In this document: piece by piece, positions 45,715 through 54,500 of the stretch
How positions within the stretch are numbered: position 1 is the stretch's first letter
How the letters are laid out: each line of letters begins with the position of its first letter
Source of the DNA: CAIUGU01 sp965279735
Lineage (GTDB): Bacteria; Pseudomonadota; Gammaproteobacteria; Steroidobacterales; Steroidobacteraceae
Direction: 5' to 3'
NCBI GenBank assembly: GCA_965279735.1
Contig: OZ257260.1
Coordinates: forward strand, 2,418,001 to 2,482,000
DNA: 64,000 bases
Position numbers and translations under genes: made by a program
The notes under the pieces: generated by a model
What the model was told of the DNA's origin: nothing
Seen by the model: only the letters and a program-made list of their open reading frames with translations
Databases searched by the model: none

Positions 45715-48390
45715 CTACTTGAAGCTATAGCGGAACGCGAGCTGGAACTCGCGTGGCGCCGCAACGGTTCCAAAATCAAGACGCGACACCGGAAGACGGA
45801 AACCACTCATCCTGTAATATTCGTTCGTGAGATTTGTTCCTGTCAGCGACACATCCCACGCACCTTCCGCTGGCTTGTAAGTAACGCCTGAACTCAACAG
45901 GCCGTACGCGGGAAGTTGTATGCGGCTTGCATCGTCCTGGTTGGTCCACATGTCATCCTGCCAGCCATACTCCCCACGCAGCACCAGTTCCGCTCCCTGC
46001 GAAAACTTCAGTCCATATTCTCCGCCGACCGTGAAAGACCATGACGGCGCGAAGGGAAAAGGAGTATCGAGTGTCAACTGCGTGGTAAGCCCGAGATCGG
46101 TGTACTCCGTATCGAGCCAGGCAACTCCAGCATTGAGCCGCAGTGATTCGCCAACGAGCCTGGTGGCTTCAATCTCGATGCCCTTGATTCTTGCCGCGCC
46201 CGCATTGGTGGTCCACCGACCGGGCTGCCCGGGAATCAGTTCCTCCATCACCTGGACGTCCCGCCATTCACCGATGAAAGCGGAGGAGTTGAACCGGAGG
46301 CGGCCGTTGAAGAGATCAGCACGCAGCCCGCCTTCGAAATTGGAAAGAACCTGCGGGCCATACGGAAAATAGCCTCCATCCGGCAGCTGCGCTGGTTCAC
46401 GCATGTCCGCCGTCGTATTGATACCACCGCCATCAAAGCCCTGTGACCACGTCACGTAGGTCATGAAATCCGGAGTCCACTGGTATTTGACGGAAATCCG
46501 CGGCGTCACTCTCGGAAAGCTGCCGGTTTCCTTCCACAGGATTCCTGTCGAGCAGAAAGGATCCTCGGGAAATACACCGGTAAGCATCGTGCTGGAACAT
46601 GGACGCTCCACAGATGGCGTAGTCGTGTCTTCGGAATAGCGCACGCCAACCGTCACCGCCAGCTCCTTGCTCAGGTCCCACGTGATTTCGGTGAAAGCAG
46701 CCCTGGCCACATCAACCGTTCGAATCTGGCTGTTGCGCGAACCCTGCGGATTGATCCCCGGAAATGCGCTCTGAAGCGCTGCGAGAATCGTGGGCTCCCT
46801 GATTTCGACGTTCTGGTAGCGCCAATTTCCGGAAGTGACATCGGAACGCTCGTAGTACACCCCGAAGATCCAGCTATAGCGATCCGTATTCCGCGTCAGC
46901 TGGAACTCCTGGCTGGATTCCGCTCCCTGCATGGGTCGCCAGCTTTCAAAGATCGTGTACTCGGTGGCATCCGTGTCGCCGTAGTTGTAGCTCCTGAGGT
47001 CCCGATATCCCGAAAGCCACTTGAGCGCCCAGCCTTCCGTCATCTTCCAGTCGACAACGCCGATGAACATCAGGGTCCTGTTTTCCTGGGAAGGCCACTG
47101 CTGGGAAGAACGCGTTTTCCACTTGCCCGGCAGCGTCGAGTTGTTTAGTGGCACCCCGAGATCGCGAATGTTTGCGTCGACGTAGTTGTAGAGATACGCG
47201 TCGTTCGGCGTTCCATCCACCATCTGCGGAGAGACGGCGAACAGGACCTGTGGATCGCCCTCGTCCTCCAGTTTTGTGTACAGGCCGCTCATGTTCACGG
47301 TGACAGCATCGTTCACCTCCCAGAGGACCGCCGCGCGGAACTGCCGCTCACTGGATCCGCCGAAACTCTTGTCTATGGTAGTGCTGTCGACGTAGCCACC
47401 CCGATGCAGGCTTGCCCCCATCACCTTGGTGAATACATTTTCGCTCAAGGGAATATCGATGTTCGCGGCGATATCCAGCCTCTCGTTGGAGCCTATGGTT
47501 GTCCGGACACGTGCACCGAATTCAGGAGCAGGTGCCCTGGTAATGTATTGAATCGCGCCGCCGATGGCGTCCTTGCCGAACAAGGTTCCCTGCGGACCCC
47601 TGAGCACTTCGATCCGGTCGAGCTCGATCAGGCTCTGCAGCGCGCCACGGGCACTGCGCAGATAGATGCCGTCGAGATAGCGCGCGACACCCGGAACGCC
47701 ACGAATCCGGAAATTGCCTACCGATGTACCCGACGTCGATCCGCCGCCAGTGATCGATACGCTGGGAACAAGCAACGCCAGCTCCTGCGGATTGTCGATA
47801 CCGCTGTATTCAAGGCGTTCGCCGCTGAACACGGAAACCGTCAGCGGCACTTCCTGCAGGCTTTCTTCACGCCGACGTGCGGTGACCTGCACTTCTTCGA
47901 TGGTTCTGGTCGAAGACGGAGCATCGGCTGCCGGTACGTCGGCAGATGCGGACAACGCCGGCTGCGCGCCGTTCATCCCAGCACTCGCCAGCGAACCCTC
48001 CGGGTGCTCCTGTGCGGGATGCTCATCCTTGCGCCTGATCAGCACGACTGCCGACGGGGTAATCTCGAACGTCAGATCGGTGCCAGCCAGCAATGCACTG
48101 ATGGCTCCTGCCACAGTGCCGTGGACTTTCAGCGGTTCGCTGATGATTCCGGTGACGATTTCGGTGCGATAGAACAACCGCGCACCGGAAACGAGCGCGA
48201 CCGACTCGAGCGCGGAATGCAGGTTCTGCCGGGGAACGTCAAAATCGAAAAAGGCGTTTTCCGGAGGCGTCGCTGCATGCAGCCCTGCACTCATGACGAG
48301 CGCGCATAGGCACGCAGGCCTGCGCCAACGCAGGCTGTTTTTTCTGCGACATGCAAACTGATGCAGCAGCCGACCAAGCCACGCCCACAT
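45715..48390 (-). CDS. TonB-dependent transducer receptor with STN signalling domain
   Basis: 891-residue FecA-type receptor. After a signal peptide (to ~residue 39), residues ~45-120 form a secretin/TonB N-terminal (STN) domain (FDFDVPRQNLHSALESVA, SGARLFYRTE, AISALLAGTDLTFEI), the domain that talks to FecR. TonB box EEVQVTARRREESLQEVP lies near 165, then plug (LRGPQGTLFGKDAIGGAIQY) and barrel ending FQLAFRYSFK. GGGGGGGAATC gives a strong ribosome-binding site before ATG 48390. It is 59 bp downstream of fecR, in the order sigma-fecR-receptor, so ligand binding should trigger transcription of this cluster. Ligand unknown. Confidence 0.93.
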   Translation of the reverse strand: MWAWLGRLLHQFACRRKNSLRWRRPACLCALVMSAGLHAATPPENAFFDFDVPRQNLHSALESVALVSGARLFYRTEIVTGIISEPLKVHGTVAGAISALLAGTDLTFEITPSAVVLIRRKDEHPAQEHPEGSLASAGMNGAQPALSASADVPAADAPSSTRTIEEVQVTARRREESLQEVPLTVSVFSGERLEYSGIDNPQELALLVPSVSITGGGSTSGTSVGNFRIRGVPGVARYLDGIYLRSARGALQSLIELDRIEVLRGPQGTLFGKDAIGGAIQYITRAPAPEFGARVRTTIGSNERLDIAANIDIPLSENVFTKVMGASLHRGGYVDSTTIDKSFGGSSERQFRAAVLWEVNDAVTVNMSGLYTKLEDEGDPQVLFAVSPQMVDGTPNDAYLYNYVDANIRDLGVPLNNSTLPGKWKTRSSQQWPSQENRTLMFIGVVDWKMTEGWALKWLSGYRDLRSYNYGDTDATEYTIFESWRPMQGAESSQEFQLTRNTDRYSWIFGVYYERSDVTSGNWRYQNVEIREPTILAALQSAFPGINPQGSRNSQIRTVDVARAAFTEITWDLSKELAVTVGVRYSEDTTTPSVERPCSSTMLTGVFPEDPFCSTGILWKETGSFPRVTPRISVKYQWTPDFMTYVTWSQGFDGGGINTTADMREPAQLPDGGYFPYGPQVLSNFEGGLRADLFNGRLRFNSSAFIGEWRDVQVMEELIPGQPGRWTTNAGAARIKGIEIEATRLVGESLRLNAGVAWLDTEYTDLGLTTQLTLDTPFPFAPSWSFTVGGEYGLKFSQGAELVLRGEYGWQDDMWTNQDDASRIQLPAYGLLSSGVTYKPAEGAWDVSLTGTNLTNEYYRMSGFRLPVSRLDFGTVAAPREFQLAFRYSFK

Positions 48391-48449
48391 GATTCCCCCC
48401 CGGGAATACTCTCGCGCTCCCTACATTGGAGAGCGGATCATCGTTCGGA

Positions 48450-49508
48450 TTACCGGATTGGCGACAAGCGCAACAGATCCGCACCCTCCTGTTCAACTTT
48501 CACGGGCAGATAGGACTGCACCGCTTCCACGAATGCCCTGGTATCTCCTGATTCAAAAACTCCATTTATACGCATGGCGCCCAAAGCCGGATCGCTGACA
48601 ACCATCTGCAGGTGCGAATAGCGATTGAGCCGCCCGACCGCATCGATCAAGGAGGAATCCTTCAATATGATCTTCCCCTGCCGCCACGCGACGATGGCAT
48701 CGACATCCACCTCCCTCAGCAGCTCTTCCTCACCGTCTGCAGAAATCCGCAGCGTCTCGCCCGCCACCAGATCGGTCGTGCGGCTGGCTCCGACTGCACC
48801 GTCTCCCTGCTCTGCGTAGCGATTCGTGCGTGCGGGCGTACCCACGGTCACAGTGACCTTTCCTTCCACCATCCCGACGCCGACCTGGCTGTCCAGGTAT
48901 TCGACGTTGAAGGAGGTTCCGACCGCCGTGATGGTGTGAGTACCTGCTTCAACGCGGAACGGACGACGTGCATCGGGCGCGACCATGAACTGTGCCTGGC
49001 CGCCCACCAGCTCGACGACGCGGGAATCTCCGGACAGCCGCACGCGCATCTCTGTTTGTGCATCGAGAGCAATTCGCGATCCATCGTTCAACTCGACAAG
49101 GCGCTGCTCACCAATTGCGGTCTTGTAGGCCGCTTCCGTGACGCGATCAGGAAACAGATTGCCGGCGAATCCCACGATGATGACCAGCAGGACTGCAGCC
49201 GCCCAGCGTATGTAGGGCATCTGCTGCCTGTTTATCCATCGGCCCATCCCTGCACGGCGAACGCGCGCCAGCGCCTGTTCGCGTTTCACCATCAGTTCAG
49301 GCGCCGTTGCGTGTTCGCCAACTGCACCCCATGCGTAGCTGACCCGCCGATAGGCTTCCGCGCATTCCGGATCGCGCGTCCATGAATCGAAGTCCGCCTG
49401 ATCAAGTGCAGACCAGTTGCCGGACTGCCGGCGCAGGAAGATCAGCGCGGCCCTGGCGTCGATCGACGCAGGCTCCAGCATTCCTTCATCCACTTCATTA
49501 ACCGACAT
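48450..49508 (-). CDS. FecR-family anti-sigma/sigma regulator
   Basis: 352-residue inner-membrane regulator that relays a signal from the STN domain of the receptor to the ECF sigma factor. The N-terminal cytosolic part (residues ~1-98) is the sigma-binding region with IFLRRQSGNWSALDQADF and AYRRVSYAWGAV; a membrane helix spans ~100-118 (RWAAAVLLVIIVGFAGNLF); the periplasmic FecR domain at ~125-225 has LNDGSRIALDAQTEMRV, FRVEAGTHTITAVGTSFNV and VEGKVTV; the C-terminal STN-like part has GKIILKDSSLIDAVGRLNRY. It overlaps the sigma gene by 11 bp and precedes the receptor gene, as in fecIRA. Confidence 0.92.
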   Translation of the reverse strand: MSVNEVDEGMLEPASIDARAALIFLRRQSGNWSALDQADFDSWTRDPECAEAYRRVSYAWGAVGEHATAPELMVKREQALARVRRAGMGRWINRQQMPYIRWAAAVLLVIIVGFAGNLFPDRVTEAAYKTAIGEQRLVELNDGSRIALDAQTEMRVRLSGDSRVVELVGGQAQFMVAPDARRPFRVEAGTHTITAVGTSFNVEYLDSQVGVGMVEGKVTVTVGTPARTNRYAEQGDGAVGASRTTDLVAGETLRISADGEEELLREVDVDAIVAWRQGKIILKDSSLIDAVGRLNRYSHLQMVVSDPALGAMRINGVFESGDTRAFVEAVQSYLPVKVEQEGADLLRLSPIR

Positions 49509-50031
49509 GCTGATTCATCCGTGAGCTGACCAAGGCGAGGGCTTTCACCAGGTGTTTCTCGACCGAGCTGATGGAGATGCCCAGCGCTTCCGCGATTTCC
49601 GTCTGTTTCATCTGCTCAAGACGGCACAGGACGAAAACATCCCGAGTACGTTCTTCCATCTCGTCCAGCGCTTTTGAAATGACCCGGACCTCCTCCTGAC
49701 CGAAAAGGACGCGATCGAGCGAGATCTCGTCGGTGACGCCTTGCACCTGGTCGTCGTTCCAGTCGGTTTCAACGGCATGCGTCAGCAGACGTCGGCCGCG
49801 ATCGCGCCATCGGTTGATGGCGATCTTGAAGATGTAGCCCCGCGCCTGCTCTTCCGATGTCCACCGCGCGTGGGTGAGTGCTCTCAGCACAACGTCCTGC
49901 GTGAGATCCTCGGCTTCTGCCGCATTGCCGCAGCGTCGTCGGAAGAACGCCACGAGCGCAGGACGCAGCTCGGAGATCAGTACCGAGTCGTCGATTTCCG
50001 CGGGAAATGGGTTCGCTTTCTGCTGCATCAC
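49498..50031 (-). CDS. FecI-type ECF sigma-70 factor
   Basis: 177-residue extracytoplasmic-function sigma factor. Region 2 is at ~15-80 (AEAEDLTQDVVLRALTHAR, YIFKIAINRWRDRGRR) and region 4 at ~115-170 with a helix-turn-helix containing FVLCRLEQMKQTEIAEALGI and SVEKHLVKALAL, the FecI-like form. With the downstream fecR and STN-bearing receptor it completes a cell-surface signalling system. It should direct transcription of the receptor operon and perhaps itself. No consensus could be assigned to its promoter from this sequence. It is the 5' gene of the minus-strand cluster that runs to 37021. Confidence 0.93.
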   Translation of the reverse strand: MMQQKANPFPAEIDDSVLISELRPALVAFFRRRCGNAAEAEDLTQDVVLRALTHARWTSEEQARGYIFKIAINRWRDRGRRLLTHAVETDWNDDQVQGVTDEISLDRVLFGQEEVRVISKALDEMEERTRDVFVLCRLEQMKQTEIAEALGISISSVEKHLVKALALVSSRMNQHVG

Positions 50032-50250
50032 GAGCCTGGGCCAAGGTTTCGCCGCATAGGCTGCACGTGCGCTGGGGACTACGCAACCCCATGGAAAAAA
50101 TCGGATTTCAATTTACGGGTTCTGGTTTCCCGAGCGTATTAGCGCCCGATACAGGACTGCACAGAGCAGGCCGACTTCGTCGGCAAGTGGGCGTCCCGCA
50201 GGTAGGCCTACCGGCAAGTAGGCCTATCGGCAGGCCAGAACCGGTAACCC

Positions 50251-50310
50251 TCTGACTTGCCGGCAGGCCTACTTGTGGCCCAAGGACGGGCCATAAATCG
50301 TCAGACCTAC
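50251..50310 (+). repeat. 60-bp direct repeat, copy 1
   Basis: Identical to 51417-51476 except for two bases (T/C at the seventh base and T/A near the end). It contains the hairpin TGGCCC-AAGGAC-GGGCCA (50276-50293) and TGCCGGCA. Just upstream, 50186-50235 adds palindromic bits such as GGTAGGCCTACC, and 50311-50335 carries GCGGGACGCCTACCTGCGG, complementary to GGGCGTCCCGCAGGTAG at 50189. Sits between the ECF sigma gene start and the YodC-like gene stop. Confidence 0.85.
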
Positions 50311-50321
50311 TTGCGGGACGC

Positions 50322-50519
50322 CTACCTGCGGGCAGAGCCCGCCCTCTCCTGTTCCGTCTCCACCTTCCTCAAAACCTCCGCGTCAAACGCCTTCACCTGG
50401 ATGTTGCAGTTGGCCATCCACTTGACCTCGACGCGCTTGTCGACGATCCGGGTGACCATCATCACCTGCCCGCCGCTCACGGGCTGAACGAGATCGCCGG
50501 GTTTGAATTCTTCACTCAT
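50322..50519 (-). CDS. YodC-like (DUF2158) small protein
   Basis: 65-residue protein matching DUF2158/YodC: KPGDLVQPVSGGQVMMVTRI followed by VEVKWMANCNIQVKAFDAEVL, a small beta-barrel of SH3 type. Function unknown; the E. coli homologue is uncharacterised. Its ATG overlaps the stop of the methyltransferase gene by four bases (ATGA, 50516-50519), so the two are translationally coupled. It ends close to the 60-bp repeat, which may act as its 3' hairpin. Confidence 0.82.
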   Translation of the reverse strand: MSEEFKPGDLVQPVSGGQVMMVTRIVDKRVEVKWMANCNIQVKAFDAEVLRKVETEQERAGSARR

Positions 50520-51349
50520 GGTTTGCGCGCACTGAAACGACGGAGTGTTCGCCTGATCCTGCGGGCGGATCTCTCCGCAAGCAAACCCGCGAGTCCCTTC
50601 ACGTCGAAATGGGTGCTTCCCGACAATGCGAGCCCGCGCTTGTTGTAAGAATCCGAGAGCTGGAAATTCTCCAGCGCTGGTGCTTCCACCGACTTCCTTA
50701 CGAACGCGAAAGACGGAAAAACGCGAACTTCACTGACGATGTCGCTACGCGTCGCGCACAGCATGAGGAGCTCCATGACCAGCAGGCTCAGTGCCGTTTC
50801 GCCTTTGTAGAACTGGCTACCGGGCCAATGCGCCCAACCCCAGTCTTCGATGACGTAGTAACCGCCGGGCCGGAGATAAGGGAACGCGATTTCGAATGCC
50901 CGGCGCGTCAGGCCGTAGTCGTGGGATGCATCGTCGACCACAAGATCGAGCGGTTCGGTACCGAACTCGCTCCGCAGGATTGGCTCAAGCCTGGGCTTGT
51001 CATTCTGCGAGACGCCATAGTATGTCCGGATGCACTGGCCGTCGGCACGGGCGCTGGAAAAGCGCTCCAGCGCTTCGACCGGCGCACAGATATCAACACC
51101 CACGAATTTTCCGAGGCCAAGCCAAAGCGAAAAGAAAGCTGGTGAACCACCCTGGAACACGCCGAACTCCAGCATGTTCCGAACCGATTCGTTCTTGAGA
51201 ACCTGCTCGTAGCTTTCCAACGAGACGCGATCCTTGAGAAGGATGAACCGGCTCTCGTCACTCGCCTGGCTGTAGTCTCCCGGACTGCAATGAAAGACCA
51301 CATCTTCCAGAGAGAACTCGTGCTCGCTTCGCCACGTGATTCCTTTCAT
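50516..51349 (-). CDS. Class I SAM-dependent methyltransferase (Methyltransf_24-like)
   Basis: 277-residue protein with a Rossmann-like methyltransferase core. The SAM motif is MLEFGVFQGGSPAFFSLWLG near residue 60, followed by GVDICAP and, near 130, DLVVDDASHDYGLTRRAFEIA and PYLRPGGYYVIEDW, a pattern shared with macrolide/oleandomycin-type O-methyltransferases and cephalosporin-hydroxylase-like enzymes; VDDASHDY includes the likely metal-binding acidic residues. Substrate is unknown; a sugar or polyketide hydroxyl is possible. Sequence lacks a signal peptide. It is coupled to the YodC-like gene and flanked by the two 60-bp repeats. Confidence 0.78.
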   Translation of the reverse strand: MKGITWRSEHEFSLEDVVFHCSPGDYSQASDESRFILLKDRVSLESYEQVLKNESVRNMLEFGVFQGGSPAFFSLWLGLGKFVGVDICAPVEALERFSSARADGQCIRTYYGVSQNDKPRLEPILRSEFGTEPLDLVVDDASHDYGLTRRAFEIAFPYLRPGGYYVIEDWGWAHWPGSQFYKGETALSLLVMELLMLCATRSDIVSEVRVFPSFAFVRKSVEAPALENFQLSDSYNKRGLALSGSTHFDVKGLAGLLAERSARRIRRTLRRFSARKP

Positions 51350-51416
51350 TGCTCCTCATCCGCGATCCATCGCAACCAACACAGCGCCATCAACTGCCCT
51401 GCCCGAACCGCTCCCC

Positions 51417-51476
51417 TCTGACCTGCCGGCAGGCCTACTTGTGGCCCAAGGACGGGCCATAAATCGACAGACCTAC
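51417..51476 (+). repeat. 60-bp direct repeat, copy 2
   Basis: Second copy of the repeat at 50251-50310, same orientation, with hairpin TGGCCC-AAGGAC-GGGCCA at 51442-51459. Located between the methyltransferase gene start and the end of the large oxidoreductase gene. With copy 1 it brackets a ~1.1-kb block carrying two genes. It may be the terminator of the oxidoreductase transcript. Confidence 0.85.
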
Positions 51477-51522
51477 CTGTCGTTAGACCCACTCGCGGGC
51501 CAAGCCCGCCTCTCATCTTCTA

Positions 51523-54500
51523 TCAGACCAGCACTCTCTCAATCCCTCCCGCATTCGCCTTCGCCACGTAATCCACCAGCCAGTTCTGGCCAAGGAGGTG
51601 GCGGGCGATTTCGACGACGATGTAGTCGGCATCGATGTCGGCGTCGTCGTTGTAGCGCTTGAGACCCTGCAAACATGACGGACATGAGGTCAGCACCTTC
51701 ACTTCGCCTTCGTGGCCGCTCTGCCGGATCTTCTCGACGCCGACGCGTACTTCCTGTTCCTTGCGGAAGCGGACCTGCGTGGAGATATCGGGCCGCGTGA
51801 TCGCGAGCGTGCCGGATTCGCCGCAGCAGCGATCGTTCTTCTCGATCTTGCCGTTCATCTGCTCGTTCATCAGCGTGTTCACGACCTTGAGCGGATCATT
51901 ACCCTTGATGGGTGAATGGCACGGGTCGTGGTACATGTACCGCACACCCGTCACGCCTTCCAGGCGGATGTTCTTCTCCATCAGGTATTCATGGATATCG
52001 ATGATGCGGGAGCCCGGGAAGATCTTGTCGAATTCGTAGCCCTGCAGCTGGTCGTAGCAGGTACCGCAACTCACCACGACAGTCTTGATGTCCAGGTAGT
52101 TGAGGGTATTGGCCACGCGGTGGAAGAGCACGCGGTTGTCGGTGATCATCTTGTCCGCTTTGTCGTACTGGCCCGCGCCCCGCTGCGGATAACCGCAACA
52201 GAGATAGCCGGGCGGCAATACGGTCTGCACGCCGGCATGCCAGAGCATTGCCTGCGTCGCGAGGCCCACCTGCGAGAACAGCCGCTCCGAGCCGCAGCCA
52301 GGAAAATAGAAAACCGCTTCCGTTTCGCTGGAGGTGCGTTGCGGATCGCGGATGATCGGGACGTAACGCTTGTCTTCGATATCAAGCAATGCCCGCGCGG
52401 TCTTTTTCGGCAGGCCGCCAGGCATTTTCTTGTTGATGAAATGCACCACCTGCTCGCGCATCGGCGGACGCCCGCCTGTCGTAGCCGGAGGATGCTGCGT
52501 CTGGGCTTTCGCGACCGCGCCAAGCGCCATGTTCGCCACGCGCTGGGCTTTATAGCCCCAGTCGATCATGATCTTGCGCGTCAGCTTGATTGTTTCCGGA
52601 TTCGTGGCGTTCAGGAAGAACATCGACGCCGCCGTTCCCGCATTGAAGCGCTTCTTCCCCATCCGGCGCAGCAGGTCGCGCATGTCCATCGAGACATTGC
52701 CGAAGTCGATATCGACGGGGCACGGCGTCTCGCACTTGTGGCAGACGGTGCAGTGATCAGCGACGTCGGAGAATTCATCCCAGTGCTGCAGCGACACGCC
52801 CCGGCGGGTCTGCTCTTCGTACAGGAAAGCCTCGATTAGCAGCGACGTCGCGAGAATCTTGTTGCGCGGGCTATAGAGCAGGTTCGCTCGCGGTACGTGC
52901 GTTGCACACACAGGCTTGCACTTGCCGCAACGCAGGCAGTCCTTGATCGCATCGGAGATCGACGCGATGTCCGACTGCTGCATGATGAGCGATTCATGAC
53001 CCATCAGGTTGAAGCTGGGCGTGTAGGCATCGCTCAGATCGCCGCCCGGCAGCAGTTTTCCCTTGTTGAAACGACCCTGCGGATCGACCTTCGCTTTGTA
53101 GCCGCGAAAACCAGCGAGCTCTGCTTCAGTCAGGTATTCGAGCTTGGTGATGCCGATACCGTGCTCACCCGAGATCACGCCATCCAGGTTGCGGGCGATC
53201 TGCATGATGCGGGCAACAGCGGCATTCGCCGTCTGGAGCATTGCGTAATTGTCGGAATTGACCGGAATATTGGTATGCACGTTGCCGTCGCCGGCGTGCA
53301 TGTGAAGCGCAACGAAAACACGGCCTTTGAGAAGGCGGCGCTGAATGGCCTCGCACTCGGCCAGCACCGGCGCGAATGCCCCGCCCAGGAACAAACTGCG
53401 CAAGGGGTTCCGGATCTCGAGCTTCCACGACACCCGAATCGTCCGGTCCTGCAGCACATCGAACAGCCGCATGTCGCGATTGATGGTCGCGCGTTCCGCC
53501 AGCTGCGCCTCTAGCTCACCGAGCCCCAGACCCTTGAACTGATTCAGTACGCTCACGAGCGGTGCGTCCATGAAGCCAAGCAGGAACGACCAGCGCTTGC
53601 GCACTTCGGTGATCAGCTCACGCGCCTGCACCGGACGCTCGCCCAGGATTTCATCGGGCGGCAGCCGCTCCATCTCGGGATCGTCAGTCTTTGCGAGCAG
53701 CAATGTTCCCGACAGGTAGTGCTCAAGCTCATCCAGCAATTCGAGCTTGTTCGCGATCGACAGCTCGATGTTGATGTGCTCGATGGCATCGGTGTATTCA
53801 CCCATGCGGTCGAGCGGAATCACGACATCCTCGTTGATCTTGAACGCGTTCGTGTGCTTCGCGATCGCCGCCGTGCGCGAGCGGTCGAGCCAGAATTTCT
53901 TGCGTGCCTCGGCGGTCACCGCGACGAAACCTTCGCCGGTCCGCGCATTGGCCATGCGCACGACTTCGGACGTCGCATGCGCGACCGCTATGTCGTCATC
54001 GCCGACGATATCGCCGATCAGCACCATCTTCGGCAGGCGGCCGCGGTTCGACTTGGTTGTGTAACCCACCGCGCGCAGATACCGCTCATCGAGATGTTCG
54101 AGACCGGCAAGCAACACCCCTTTGTCGGTACCGATGCCATCCAGGTAGTTCTTGATCTCGACGATCGATGGAATGGCGTCGCGCGCCTGGCCGAAAAATT
54201 CGAGACAGACGGTTCGCGTGTGCTTCGGCATGCGATGCAGAATCCAGCGCGCGGCAGTGATCAGGCCATCGCAGCCTTCCTTCTGCACGCCAGGCAAGCC
54301 ACCGAGGAACTTGTCGGTGACGTCCTTGCCGAGCCCCGCTTTGCGGAAACGGTATCCCGGGATGTCGAGCTGCTCAGTCCGCAGCACCTTCGCCTTGTCG
54401 GGCGACTGCGCGCCGTCCTTCCACACCAGCTCGAACTTCGCGACTTCGACTTCGTGGATCTTGCCGCGGTTGTGGGCAACGCGCGTGACTTCAAGCCAGT

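Noticed and set aside
47404..48309. Plus-strand frame of 301 codons opposite the STN receptor
   Set aside because: Shadow of the receptor gene, with Arg/Cys-rich composition and no start signal.
50186..50335. Possible CRISPR-like short repeat array
   Set aside because: Units such as GTAGGCCTA repeat only a few times, without regular spacers, and no cas gene is present; it is better read as a palindromic repeat region.
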